DNA of 64,000 bases from Dimorphilus gyrociliatus (lineage: Eukaryota; Annelida; Polychaeta; Dinophilidae). Numbering within the stretch: the stretch's first letter is position 1; each line of letters opens with the position of its first letter. This document shows, piece after piece, positions 1 through 12,341 of the stretch. The DNA lies in NCBI GenBank assembly GCA_904063045.1, contig CAJFCJ010000011.1, positions 248,001 through 312,000 of the forward strand. Reading direction: 5' to 3'. The notes below the pieces were generated by a model. It did no database searches. It was not told the origin of the DNA and saw only the letters and a list, made by a program, of their open reading frames with translations. Position numbers and translations under genes: made by a program.

Positions 1-3000
1 AACTTTAATCTTCTTTTGTCATCTTTCGATATACAAGATGCTAAATGTTGAATAGCCTCGGGAACGCTTGCTGAATAGACGTTCTCGCAATTGGAAAGTA
101 ACATAGCCATGTCGCTATAGTGTTCCGATTTCCAATCTTGTAGATGGGAATAAGAAGGTGTTATTTGTATTGTTACAAATTTTCTATTTACCTGGAATTC
201 CTTGAGATAAAATACTCATTATAATTTGACTCCATGAACTTCCTCTTGCTGAATTGATAAGAGTCATTCTCCAAACTTCGTTCAATTCGTATTTCTTTTT
301 ATTGATTTCTTCCCAAAGTTCTTTAGATGATGTTAAGTTATTTCCAACTTTGAAAGACTTTTCTCTCTTCGCCCATTCTTTCATACGTTTCTCTTGTCTT
401 CTAAACTCCATAAGATAAGTGAAAACGTGATAAATCCTTTTAAACGTAGAGATCTTTGGCCAAAAATTAAATAAAGACTCTTCCGATATGAGATCGTCTA
501 ATGTTTGTCCAGCTATAGCTAACTCCGAAAATCGTTTATCTGCAATTTGAACTCTTACGCAGAGACCTTCCATTGCCTAACATTATATATTTGTTTTGTT
601 TAATTGTTTGCTAATGCAGTATATAGAAAAGTAACTAACGTGTAAATTAATAAATAAGTGATTATTGGAGACGCCCATAAATCTTCCGTTAATGTGAATT
701 TTATCTACGACGCCTATTGATTTAAACCATTGACAAAATGTATAATCGAGAGCATGAGAAAATGTTGATACTGTTAAAGGGGTTATTGCTCCGGGTAACA
801 TTTCTCCAATATTTGCTGTTGTCATTATTTCCGAACTGGAAAGTGTAGCTGTATCAAATTCATGTTTTAAATGTTCATCGGGTATTGATTCTCCGGTTGT
901 AACAGGCCTAGCTTGGAGTAGGAATATTTCGCCATTGAAAATTGCCCATTCAACGTCTCTTGGAGATCCGAAACGTTTTTCCAAGAAGATTCCAATTTCT
1001 GCAAGTCTCAATACATCTTTTTCACTTAAGCAAGCAAGCTTCTCCTTATTATCAGTATCGTTAACTATTTCTTCAATCCCGCCAGAGTCCTCTACAAGAG
1101 AGCAAAAACCCCTACATAATTGATTTTAACAAATGATGATAAAAATAACCCACCTTTCATTTGGATAGATGCCTTCTTTTCTCCGATAACAATTTCATCT
1201 ATGGATAACTCGTCTGTATAGCCTCTTTTTACCCGAATAACATCCGGATCAGACGATCCAGAAACAACTGACTATAATGAAAAGATGGGATAAAAACTTG
1301 AATTTATTTTGACAAAAAAAGAAGACAGTCGTACTTCTCCTAGACCGAAATTTCCACTAATAGTCATGAAACAGGGCGAATGAGTTACGGCATCTCTTGT
1401 GAACATTACACCAGCACTCTCTGCTGGTACCATTTCTTGAACAACAACAGCCATAGATTGAACTATTTCTTGTCCATTTTGTCTATTAAAAATTGAAAAT
1501 GGCCGCTGTTCTATTTTTATTTTTATAATAAAGAAAAAGACGAACCTTCTATACTGAACTGCAACGAATGAGAAATAAGATGCCCAGCACTTCTTTACTG
1601 ATTCTATAATCTGAAACGATTTAGTGAGTAAGTAGTATTTGTAACATAAATCTTCTTTTTATTCTATCTCCTACTTCATCATCTGTTTTCATTCCTAAGA
1701 AAGTATCCATTTGACCGGCAGCTGACATTTCATCTCCATCTTCCCCAACAGCAGATGATCTAACGGCAACTCTAACTTGGCTTCCTTGAAATGTATCCGT
1801 CAATTGGTTTTCAATCTCATCCTTCATTTCAAGAGAAATTTCCGATTGAACGATCAATTCCATAGTTTTTTCACAAGTCATTCTAAGATTTTCCAAATCG
1901 TTAATCGAACTAAAAGGAACATACTGTATATATAAATATATATCTAAAATATGTAATATATATACAACCATGCATTTTTCAGCATCTCTAGCTGTTTCTT
2001 TAAAATGGAATTTCCATTAAAGTGTTCATTGAAAGCGGTTACAGTAACACAAAATCCTTTTGGTACTTTAAAGCGTTTATCATCTAAAGAGTCCAACAAC
2101 GCTAATTGCATTCCCTTTCCACCGACAATATTTGATGATTTACAGGAATTATGTTGAAAAGGAACAGTAATATTTCTCTCTTTGTTTATTGCTAATTCTT
2201 TTAAAAGTTGAAATTCGGGTTCGTTATTAAATAGATTGCTCTCCGTGTCATTTCTATACATCACTTCAACATTTCCGTAACCTTTTATATCATTTAATGT
2301 AAAATCACACATTTTATTTGTCACTTTGGCTATCCTATTTTCTCCGTAATAATAAAGCGTTGTCCCTGTCACCTTTACCGTCAGTTTATAATCTTTGTCC
2401 CCTGCTTTAAAGTGTATTGTCCATTCATCTGGCATTTTTCCTTGTTCACCAATTTCCCATATTTCTTTATCGCTCCATGTTATATTGTGTTTTTCAAATC
2501 CGTTTGGCATACCAATATGACCTAAAACCCAACTGTTAAGCAAGGAAATGAGTATTTAGTTGTTGTTCATTAATCTTTAAATAAGAAGGCTATTACTTTG
2601 TTACCGAGTTTTCTAATGATATAAGTGCAAGGCTTATATAAGTCCCATTTTCAAAGTAGGCGAGATGCATGATATATCGATGGAAATTATTCCAGTCGCG
2701 TATTCCTATATTTGTATTTTAAAGGGACAAAGAATATGAATTTATTAGGTTCTTTCCTAATTTAATTTTAGAAGGGAAAAGCTTACCGAAAGAATGATCT
2801 CTCATTCCTCGAACGTTTAAGGAAACTATATCTTGATTTTCCTGTTGAAACGTAACAAAAGATTCTCCCCACTGTTCGTAATGAGTTTGGTGGCCACTGT
2901 TCAGTGAAATTATACTTATTCGAAACGAAAGGTTTTTTAGATTAAATATATTTATTTACTTTTCCAATTCTTGAAAGAATTCTCGAGACCAGATCTCCCT

Positions 3001-3740
3001 TGCTATTCCCTGTGCAACCATATTCGGACAAATATCGGTATCATAGTTGTATAAAGAGAATCCAGCCTTCCAAGTGATCCATAGTTTACAGTGAACCAAT
3101 TCGCCAATAGGTTCGTCGGACGACAGTCTACGTCCCTTTCTCAATAAACCATCGTAATGTATTATCCATTTCTTCATTGGTTCGATACATATAAATCGAA
3201 GACCTCCGGCACTGAACATTTTATTGCTTTGCGAACAATTATACAAAGTGGTATCTGGAAAGACGGGAGTCTCAAAGTAACCTTTCCCGGGTATTTCCAT
3301 TAGAAGACAAATCTCCGCTCTGTTTTGCTGTCTATGTGATACTCTGCAAACGATTCTCGCTCCTTCGCTATTACCGAAGCTTGCGTAGACCGAATCGAAA
3401 GAGTTTTTATCACTGGTGAGTGCTTGTGGATGCTCCATCAAATCAGCTGTTTCATGAGAGCTTTTACCATAACCGGAAGACTTTCCAGACTTTTTTCGTG
3501 CTCTCAAATACATTAGAAGTTTCAATATCATGACTTTAACGCGGAAAAAGCTGCCTAAAAATGTAAATCAACAATATTAAGTCTATTTTAAAGGTTTGAT
3601 ATTAAAATGAGTGATAATAAGGAACACTAACCGGCTTGAGAATAAAATCCATAAATCTTTGGAGGAGAGCCCTTAAGAATAGCAAATCCACCATACAGCA
3701 AAATAGCGGCGAAAAGGTAAATGACAACAAAATACAACAT
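1..3740 (-). CDS. Phosphoenolpyruvate synthase-like protein (partial, 3' end outside window)
   Basis: Twelve exons can be followed from the ATG at 3740 down to base 1: 3632-3740, 2960-3554, 2787-2914, 2597-2705, 2532-1969, 1909-1675, 1610-1546, 1482-1335, 1271-1154, 1091-640, 576-192 and 136-1 (continuing). The N-terminus has a hydrophobic anchor (about residues 2-22). The middle shows the PEP-synthase/PPDK ATP-binding fold: GGKGMQLALLD, VPKGFCVTVTAF, AVRSSAVGED, AAGQMDTFLG, WASYFS, GLGE joined to SVVSG, and DVEWAIF followed by LLQARPVTTG. In this family the domain binds ATP and feeds a phosphohistidine domain, which would lie past base 1 and cannot be judged. Animal members are annotated as putative PEP synthase or rifampicin-phosphotransferase-like; substrate unknown. 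Twelve phase-matched splices in the conserved core argue for an intact gene. Family assignment is firm; function is not. Confidence 0.85.
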
Positions 3741-5892
3741 TATTTTTATTGTTTATTTTGTTGTATAAATGAAAAAGTTCCTCTTTAGCTGACTTCTTAC
3801 AATTGTAAAAAGTCCATAAAACTGATCTGACTTTTATACGGCCTATCTTATCTCCTCTTTAAAAAAATACCTTTATCTGAACTATCAAGTGCAAAAGGAC
3901 TTTTCAAAAGTACACTTCTTTCAAAGAACATCTCTTACTGTAAAATATTCTTATAACAATTTATATACTTTAATTATTTAGAAGTATGGAAAATTATGAT
4001 TCTTTGGCAAAGATATTGTCTTATAGTTTAGGGAATTGATTAAAACTTCTTCATATGATTTTCTTATTTTTTCATTAAAATGTCTGCTATCGTATTGATA
4101 AAGAAGAAATCTGAAATTTTTCAGATTCTTAACTAGTCGCACTAGTCGTACTATGTTGTCAGGACATCATCTGATAATGTTAACTTGTCGTACGACTATT
4201 TTTTTCACGTTAAGCATCTTTCAAGCCTATATATTTATTTGTAGATTTAACAATAATAAGCCGTATGAGAGACAGGGCGGAAGATAAGACTCCATCTAGT
4301 GTATGCAATTGGACTTATAAACAGAGATGGATAGAGAAGTGACAATAGAGTTAAAAGTCTAAATTTACAGAGATAGGGAAGAGAATTTTTATGATGATAT
4401 TCCAGCGACTTTCTCCAGTTCTCAATTCTTATCTCCATTCAATATTCGGTCTAGAATCACCCACAATGTCATCTAAAAGTTCAGCACAGGTATCAACTGC
4501 AAAACATCCCTTTGTTTCGACTCTTTAACAGAGGAATCCATCAAGATCATACAATGATCTTATTAGCGGTATCAAAAATACTTAACCGTTCACCTTTAAA
4601 ACACTTCATTCATAAGAAATTCAATATTTCTCTTGGACGTTTGATGCTAGACAATTTGAAATTCGTTCAAGATATATACTGTATATATATATAAACGAAA
4701 GTTACAATAGATTTTTAACCTTCACTATCATTGTTTTTATAAAAAATTCCCCCTCTTTTGCTGTTTTGAAATTGTACTGTAAAACAAAAACAAAAAAAAA
4801 AGAGAGAGAGAGAAATCTATTAATCATAGCATGATCAAGCATGTAGCTTAATGGAACAAAAAAACGTTACATACGGGATGATTATAGCTATTTTTCAAAC
4901 TGTTATAATTCGTGGGTAAACGTCTAGAAATATTGGAAAAGTACTTTTACTAGAATAGAAATATCTGTTCAATGTATAAAATACTATAATAATAAAAATA
5001 TCCCTTGTTGTCATTGTTATCCATTATTATACATATTTGATATTGCTTATCCGGAAAGCATATTAGAAATGGTTAATTAATATTCCAGTTGAAAAATTAA
5101 TCGATATTTAATTATTAAAAAGCTTATTCTTTTTTAGTTAAAACATATGTTAATAAATAATTTTTTTTTAATAATACTGCAATTGGTATGGAGACTACGA
5201 ATAATAAGAACTACAGTTATAGACTGATTTTGCCAAATTGCATTTTTAATCAAGCTAAGGTAGGCCTTTGGTAGAAATATATATATATATATAAGATATA
5301 TAGAGTATATACGCTATATATGTATTATTCATATACTACGATTGTAAAATAAGTATTAACTATTGCAGTACATGCACTTTTCTATTATTGTTATATACTG
5401 TATATCGTACAAATATCAATTTATATTCTTTTGCAAAATACTTACTTTTTCTTGAAAATAGGTTACTTTATTTATTTAATAAAAAACTAAATGGTTCATT
5501 TTTTAGGCTATTTGTAAAACATAAATTATATTAAAGATAATAATTGAAGTATCATGGGATTGATTTCTTATAAAAATCTATTTTAAATATTATCTCTTAT
5601 CTATAGTTTAATTGCTGGTTGTTCAACATTTCCCTTTCATCGTTAGTTTTTGTTTTAAGGAATAAGTCTTGGCCCTATTTTTACTAAGTACGAATAAAAT
5701 TCAAATAAGACAAAAGATTATGGTAAATTTTAAACATTTAACAGCTTCAGAAAGCTGTATTGTATAGAATGGCGACCGAAGGCTAAAAAGAATCAATTCC
5801 TTAGTTACGGCTTGTTTATACCTGGAAAGCGTGTCGTTAATATCGCACTTTTTCAATATAATGATTACTGTAAGTATAGATTAGTTCATGTC
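3741..5892. other. Intergenic region
   Basis: Non-coding stretch between the divergent PEP-synthase-like and TRPA1 genes. It is AT-rich and holds short homopolymers, a GA run near 4800-4813 and a TA run at 5277-5293. Short open frames at 4247-4438 and 4512-4694 have no family resemblance or splice support. Promoters of both flanking genes must lie here, but no specific element is recognised. Confidence 0.5.
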
Positions 5893-8800
5893 ATGGGTGG
5901 TAACGAGCTGCTGCGGCCGCTAGACAATTTCTCTTTATCAGGTCTTATTAAAAAAAATAACAAGGTAAATGCTTTCTTTTGCAAAATGTATTTGTTTATC
6001 ATAAAGTAGTGTATACTAGTAAGTACAGCGGTACCATTAAATTATAATAGAAGATAAGTTTGCATTCGACAACCATTGCGCAATAGTATACTTTACAAGG
6101 TATATTTTTTCCGAGAACATGGAATATTTATAGAGGTTGCAGTGTTTCATTTGTAACGTTTACAATAGCTAAACTAAAGAAATATATTGAATAGTGATTA
6201 TTTAATTTTTAACATTTATCAAATTATTCATATGCTCCGTTTACGAAACAAAGTAAATAGTACATGTATATTTACAGAGAAATGTAATTACCAACTTCTT
6301 GCATTTTGAAGATACCAGTTTATCTTTTTAATAGTTAAACAAATATATTATAACTATTCAGATGGCATCATTTGTCTTTGAATTCTTTTTAAGATGATAT
6401 TGGTAAGAATAACGGTTGAGAATAAGATATAATTTGTTATTGGAACGACTAAATAGGTATGGAAATATTTATGAAGGCAAACAACGTACAGTGTAACTGC
6501 TACATATTATTTCAACACTCATAAAACCAATAGCGAAATAAGGTTTCTTATTTTAATCGATAACCTTTCGGCGAGTGTTGTTTGTCTGTTTAAGGCGCAC
6601 CCAACTTTTTTAAAGAGGTGCATTCGACACTTTTACACTTGTTTGTCTATCAGTTAAGATACACGTACGTACTAGCTTTAAATGAGTTTTTCAATAAAGA
6701 AGGTAACAGTTAATTCATATTTTTTCTATAAGCCCTATAAACAATCTAACATTAATAAATGATTAAAATAATACCTAAACTATGCGAATAGCTCAATTTA
6801 ATATATTTATACTTGTGCAATAAACGAAAACTTATTTAGATGAGATAATTATGGCGCTAGCCTCTGTATCTATCTATAACTCTATATAAAATAATATATG
6901 TAACTAAATAAAATAGCTTTTCCTGTTTTTTTTATCTATTTGCATTTGTAACCTAAATCAGCTTGATAATATTGATCTACCCTTAAAGAAAGACAGATTA
7001 AGATCCTTTGTATTCCAAGAAGTACTTGTTCAGCACCTTTTTCCGTCGAATAGGCTATACAACCGTGTTTTTATTTCCATCTAAAAATACGAATAAATTT
7101 ATATACTTTATTCAAACATTAACAATTAAAATGTACTAATGTAATTAGTAAAATTTATGTTTTTTCTATAACAAGCCTTTAAGGTATATATTTCTTACAA
7201 ATACAGGTTCAAACAAGTCCAATAGCGCCAAATCGTTATTATGAAAACGATTCGGTTTTTTCATTAAATCAAATAGATGAATATAATGATTATGATTTAC
7301 ACTTGGTAAGTTTTATAACTCATTTTTCAATGATTATAATTGATAATTGATAATTTTGCTTTTTAATTTAGATTTGTCGAAATGGTAGTGTTGAAAAATT
7401 AAAAGAAGCCTTAAAGAGGAAGTATGTTTGGAAGAGAGTTAATCGTAAAGATTCTAAAGGTTTAGCTCCTTTGCATTACGCTGCTAAACAACTTCATTTT
7501 AATATAGTTGAATTATTATTAGAAGTTGAAGGGATTGGTTAGTTGATTAGATAGTTAATAAAGTCGCTTTTGATTCAATTATTGTTATTGTTGTTTTATG
7601 TTTTACAGATATTTTTGTGAAGGATAGTGAAGGTGCAACTCCACTACACTACGCCGTTAAACGAAAAGATGTTGTTGCTAATAATTACAACTATGTTTGC
7701 GTTTTGCATTTCTTTTTTATAAATGAGTCATTGAACGCTTAAACCTCTTCCTTTCAGGCGCTCAATCAAACTCTGAATGCTTTGATAACTGAACTAAAGA
7801 AAACTACTCGTGTTGGTACAGTTGAGGACAATTATATGTCAACGCCACTTCACCTGGCCGCCATAAGAAATAATGTTGATGCTATAAACATCCTTTGCGA
7901 ATATAAGGATATATTGGATATTAATGTAACATTTAATCAAATTTGATAACACAATACTTGTATAATTTATTTATAGGCAAAAGATAAATGCGGAGCTACC
8001 GCTTTACACGAGGCAAGCACATATAATAATATTGAAGCGTGTAAAGCCCTAATTAACAATGGAGCTGACATACTGATACCCGATGAAGAGGGCTCCACTC
8101 CCCTGCATTTAGCATGCATGGAAGGTGATGTAGAGTTAGTTGAAGTACTATTGGCTGAAGCAAAAAACAAGAATGAATTAGCTCAGGTTTTCTTTTTGTT
8201 TACTTAAGAATTTATCAATTAAATAACCTTATTGTTTTTAGTACCTAAATAAGCAAGATAAGGAAGATCATAATACAGCGCTTCATCTATCCATTGAAAA
8301 TCGACATCCAGCGGTAACTCGCCTTTTAATAGATAATGGTATAAATATATAAAACTATTAATAAATGTTACAAAATAATCATCTTATTCAACATATAGAA
8401 GCCGATATTACAATTAGACGTATATCTGGAAATACGGCACTTCATATTGCAGCTAGCAGCAACGATGTAGAATCTGCAAAATTACTGTTGGAAAAGAAAT
8501 TAAATATAAATGAACTAAATAACTATCAAAGTAGTCCAGCTCATTTAGCAGCTGAACATAATTCCGTAGATGTTATGAAACTCTTTATTGAAAAGTATAC
8601 AAACTTTCATTTATTCTATCATCTCTTCTCAGCTCAATTTAATATCTTTCCTTCTTTTTCCCCCCATCCCCTCTCCCTATTCTCCAGTGGAGCTAATCTT
8701 GCCTTGAATGATATTGAACACAAGACTCCGTTTCTTCGCGCCGTTTCGTATAAAAGTTATGAATGCGTTGAAATTTTATTACAACATTCAGAAGATTGCG

Positions 8801-11800
8801 TTCTGGATAGAGACGACTCTGACTATACATGTATAATGTTAGCCTCGGAAGAGAATGATGCAAAGACGTTGGAAGTAAATCTTTCTTAATGAAAATCTTG
8901 TTAATATTCTAATCTTCATTTTTGTTTATTCTTTCAGTTGCTTCTAGGAAAACTTTCTAAAAAAGAGAAAATAGAAAGTCAAATAGTAAACTCTGTTAAT
9001 AGAGAAGGTTTTTCGGCATTACATATAGGAGCTGCGTACGGACTAACATCTATTGTTGAAGTAATAATACATTAGCATATATATTGTATAACCTATAACT
9101 TTATTTTTATTGCTTATAGCTTTTAGCAGCCAATTCTAAAATCTCCATCGAAAATAAGGATGATGACGAAAATACAGCATTTCATTTAGCCGCTGCAAAC
9201 GGACATATTGAGTATATATATATATATATATATGAATCTGTCGAGATTGTCAATACTAATATTTATGTTATAATTATTTTATAGAGTTTGCCGAACCCTT
9301 TATACGAAAGATAGGAAATCGGTACATTACGAGAATGAAGAGAGTGAAACTCCTTTGCACTTAGCTGCCAAATCAGGGCAAAGCATTGTTGTTGAAAATC
9401 TTGTTGAATGGGGTGCAGATAAGAATGCAAGGTAAATAAGTAAAATTTCTCTTTCTTCATTCATCAATTAACATTTGAATTGTTTAGAACCGCAAAATTA
9501 TGGACGCCTCTCGACTTTGCAGCGTCAAATGGACACTTACAAACTGTAAGAGAGTTAATCGACAACGAAGTGATTTTAAATCCTGAAGGAAAGGAGAAAG
9601 TAAACAGACTTTGCTGTCTCTTAGTAGATATTCATTTTCTGAAAATGTTTTGTAGGAAACGCCGTTACATCACGCTTGTAAGAATGGACATGCTGACGTA
9701 GTTAAAGTTCTTATAGAAGAAGGAGCTAATGTAACAGCATTGGATGAGGAGGGTAGTAATTGTTTGGACTTGGCCATAGATAATAATCACAAGTAAGTAA
9801 AACTACTTATCATCAAAACATTCGATTTACATGAACATATTCATAGGGATGTTGCATTGGTTCTTGTTGAATCTAAAAAATGGCGGGAAGTTCTGTTCAA
9901 CTACATAAATTTACGCAACATCTATAGCAAAGAAATTAAACAACAGAAAGAGAACGAGGAAAAAGACAAAGTATCTCTAGAAAGTTCAACTTCAAAGATT
10001 AAGGCTTGTGCTCCGAAAAAACCTAAAAGATATAAGCCAAAGGGTACAACTCCAATGAGAAAATTAATAAGGCATATGCCAGATATTGCAAAAATCATTT
10101 TGGATAAATGCCTAACAACCGAACAACCAAATGAAACTTCAGAATATACCTATGAGATTGCGTTTGATTTTGAATGTATAGATGACACTTACTTTTGGTA
10201 TCAAAATGATTCAAGTGTGTATTTTTCCCCATCCATCTTATCTTATCTTATTCACTTTGTTTTTTTTTTTAGAGGAGAGAATTCCTTATACTAACCAATC
10301 AACGCTTATTAAGGAAAATCATCCTCTAAGGCATATGGTTGAAACAGCTCAAGAGTCACTTTTAAAGCATGCTTTGACTATAGCTCTTATTAGAAAAAAG
10401 TGGCAAATCGCTCTTATCTTCTATGTCTTCTTTCTGATTTTCTACTCTCTTTTCCTTGGAACTTTCACGGCATATATGCTTATCGCAACGCCATCATATA
10501 AAGTGTATGCATTCTAAAATTAGATAATTAATAGAAAAATGAATAATAAATTCTCCATTATCCATCAACAGTAATAGCACGAACTGTAAGAAATCCGATA
10601 TTGGTTTCTTTTCAAATCAGCAAACTCCTTACGAAAAGTTCGCAACCTATTTAACGTATATATTGGGTGGAATTGGAATGATAATAGAATTAATACAGGC
10701 AGTATCGATAAAGACAAAATATCTCCAATGGGGTAATCTATTAGATTGGTTCACCTATATTGGAGCTATGATAGTCGTTATAAATTTTAGAGAGTGCGGA
10801 GCAAGAGAGGTAAATACTTTGTTTCTTTTTTGACAAAAAGTAGGTTATTTGATTAAATAAAACGATTCGCTATTCATTTCAGAAATGGCAATGGGAATTG
10901 GGAGCAATGGTTCTTTATTTCGCATGGATTGATTTTATTTTATATCTAAGACGATTTCCAAGGATTGGCATTTATATTGTTATGGTAACTGATATTTTGA
11001 ATACGTTTTGGAAGTTCTCCTTCGTTCTTCTCCTATTTCTAATTGCTTCAGGATTCAGTTTATACGTTATCCTCCAAAATCAGGTAACAATATTATGAAA
11101 ATGTTACATAGTATAAATAATATTGTTAATCTTGTGTCTCTGTTTTCAGTATCCGTTTGTTACTCCTTCCGTATCCTTAGTTAAAGCCGCTGTGATGATG
11201 ATTGGTGAATTTGACTACGGAAATATATTTGATGCATGGAGAGAGGATCCATCGGCAGCTAATCAACTACATTATACATTTTCTTCTTATTTTCTGTTTA
11301 TCCTTTTTATGATTGTTATGTCAATTATAGTCATGAATCTTTTGACGGCTCTTGCCATAGACGATGTAAATGAAATGAAACGGGAAGCGGAAAGTAAAAA
11401 ACTTGGTCTTCAAATTGATTTGGCCTTGGATGTGGAAGTTGCTATACCTTCAATGATTTCACCATTAATTAGAAGAATGTCACAGCGAACTGATATAATG
11501 CGAATAAAACCTGAGAATCCAGTATCGGCTTTAATAAAAAATATATGGAGAGAGATAACTGGAACTACAAATTTCTCGCAAATAATCGAATCATACATTA
11601 CTAACACAGACTCATCCGGTGAAGAGTCATTAACCACCATGGAGGAGAATCTTGGTAAGAAGATTGAAACTAATCAACAAGAGATTAGATCCGTAAATGA
11701 AAAATTAGATAGAATGGAAAGTCTCCTACTATCTCTTCTTCATCATAAGAAAATACCTATACCGGAAATGTTTAAGAAGTCATCCAGGTTGAAATCTCAA

Positions 11801-11821
11801 TACTCAGTGTTACAGGAATAA
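5893..11821 (+). CDS. TRPA1: TRPA1-type ankyrin cation channel
   Basis: A multi-exon gene whose exons join in phase. The first coding exon is probably 5893-5964 (in-frame ATG also at 5812), followed by 7207-7305, 7372-7539, then many short exons to 11144-11821. The long N-terminus is an ankyrin-repeat array (repeated TPLHLA/ALHEA cores from about 7460 to 9800, well over ten repeats). A linker with NHPLRHMVETAQESLLKHAL leads into six membrane segments (about 10400-11360). The pore region reads MMIGEFDY, followed by the last segment ending VMNLLTALAIDDV and a coiled C-terminal tail. This is the TRPA1 layout: a non-selective cation channel for irritant or heat sensing at the plasma membrane. The last exon ends at 11821. 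Some ankyrin exon borders (around 7680-7760) are approximate. Subfamily TRPA1 versus other TRPA is likely but not proven. Confidence 0.9.
5965..7206 (+). other. Long first intron of the TRPA1 gene
   Basis: About 1.24 kb between a short first coding exon (donor GTAAAT at 5965) and the exon starting at 7207. It is far longer than the other introns in this window (mostly under 120 bases). No coding segment is recognised inside. The first-exon call rests on phase and splice sites only. Confidence 0.45.
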
Positions 11822-12341
11822 GAACTTTTGTGAAATTTTTATATCTATTTTCTTAAAGAGACTATTGATACTTCTTATACAATATATATGTAACTTTCTT
11901 TATATAATCATGTATTTTCAAAGTTTATTGATACTTCTTAATAATGTTATTAAGAAGATGATTAAAACGAAGAAGAAGAAGAAGAGGAATGTGATAATTA
12001 TTATGACATTTTCAATTATCAGATTCATCTTCAATCTTCCCCTTAAAAAGCATATAGAATCAGATTGTTCTTGTTGTTATTAATATTAATATTACTACTA
12101 ATCTTCTCTAAAGTATCTAACTTCCATATAAAAGTAAAAATCATTTATCAGTCGTAATCCCCTTTTCTCCTTTACTATAATCTTCCTACTACCAATAAGT
12201 TTCTCCCCATTTTAGGAAGAGTTCATGTTAGTGAAAAGAAACAGTAGAAAGAATTAAAAAAAAGGAAGAATTGTTTAATTAACATTTTATTATGAAATCA
12301 TAAAGAAAATAGAAAAGTATATAAAATATGCAGCACCAATT
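11822..12341. other. Convergent 3' intergenic region
   Basis: AT-rich spacer between the 3' ends of TRPA1 (plus) and the receptor phosphatase (minus), presumably both 3' UTRs. It has GAA-rich runs near 11970 and no recognised gene. Confidence 0.5.

Noticed and set aside
4247-4694. Two short open frames on opposite strands
   Set aside because: Under 65 codons, no family resemblance, no splice partners; composition like the surrounding AT-rich spacer.
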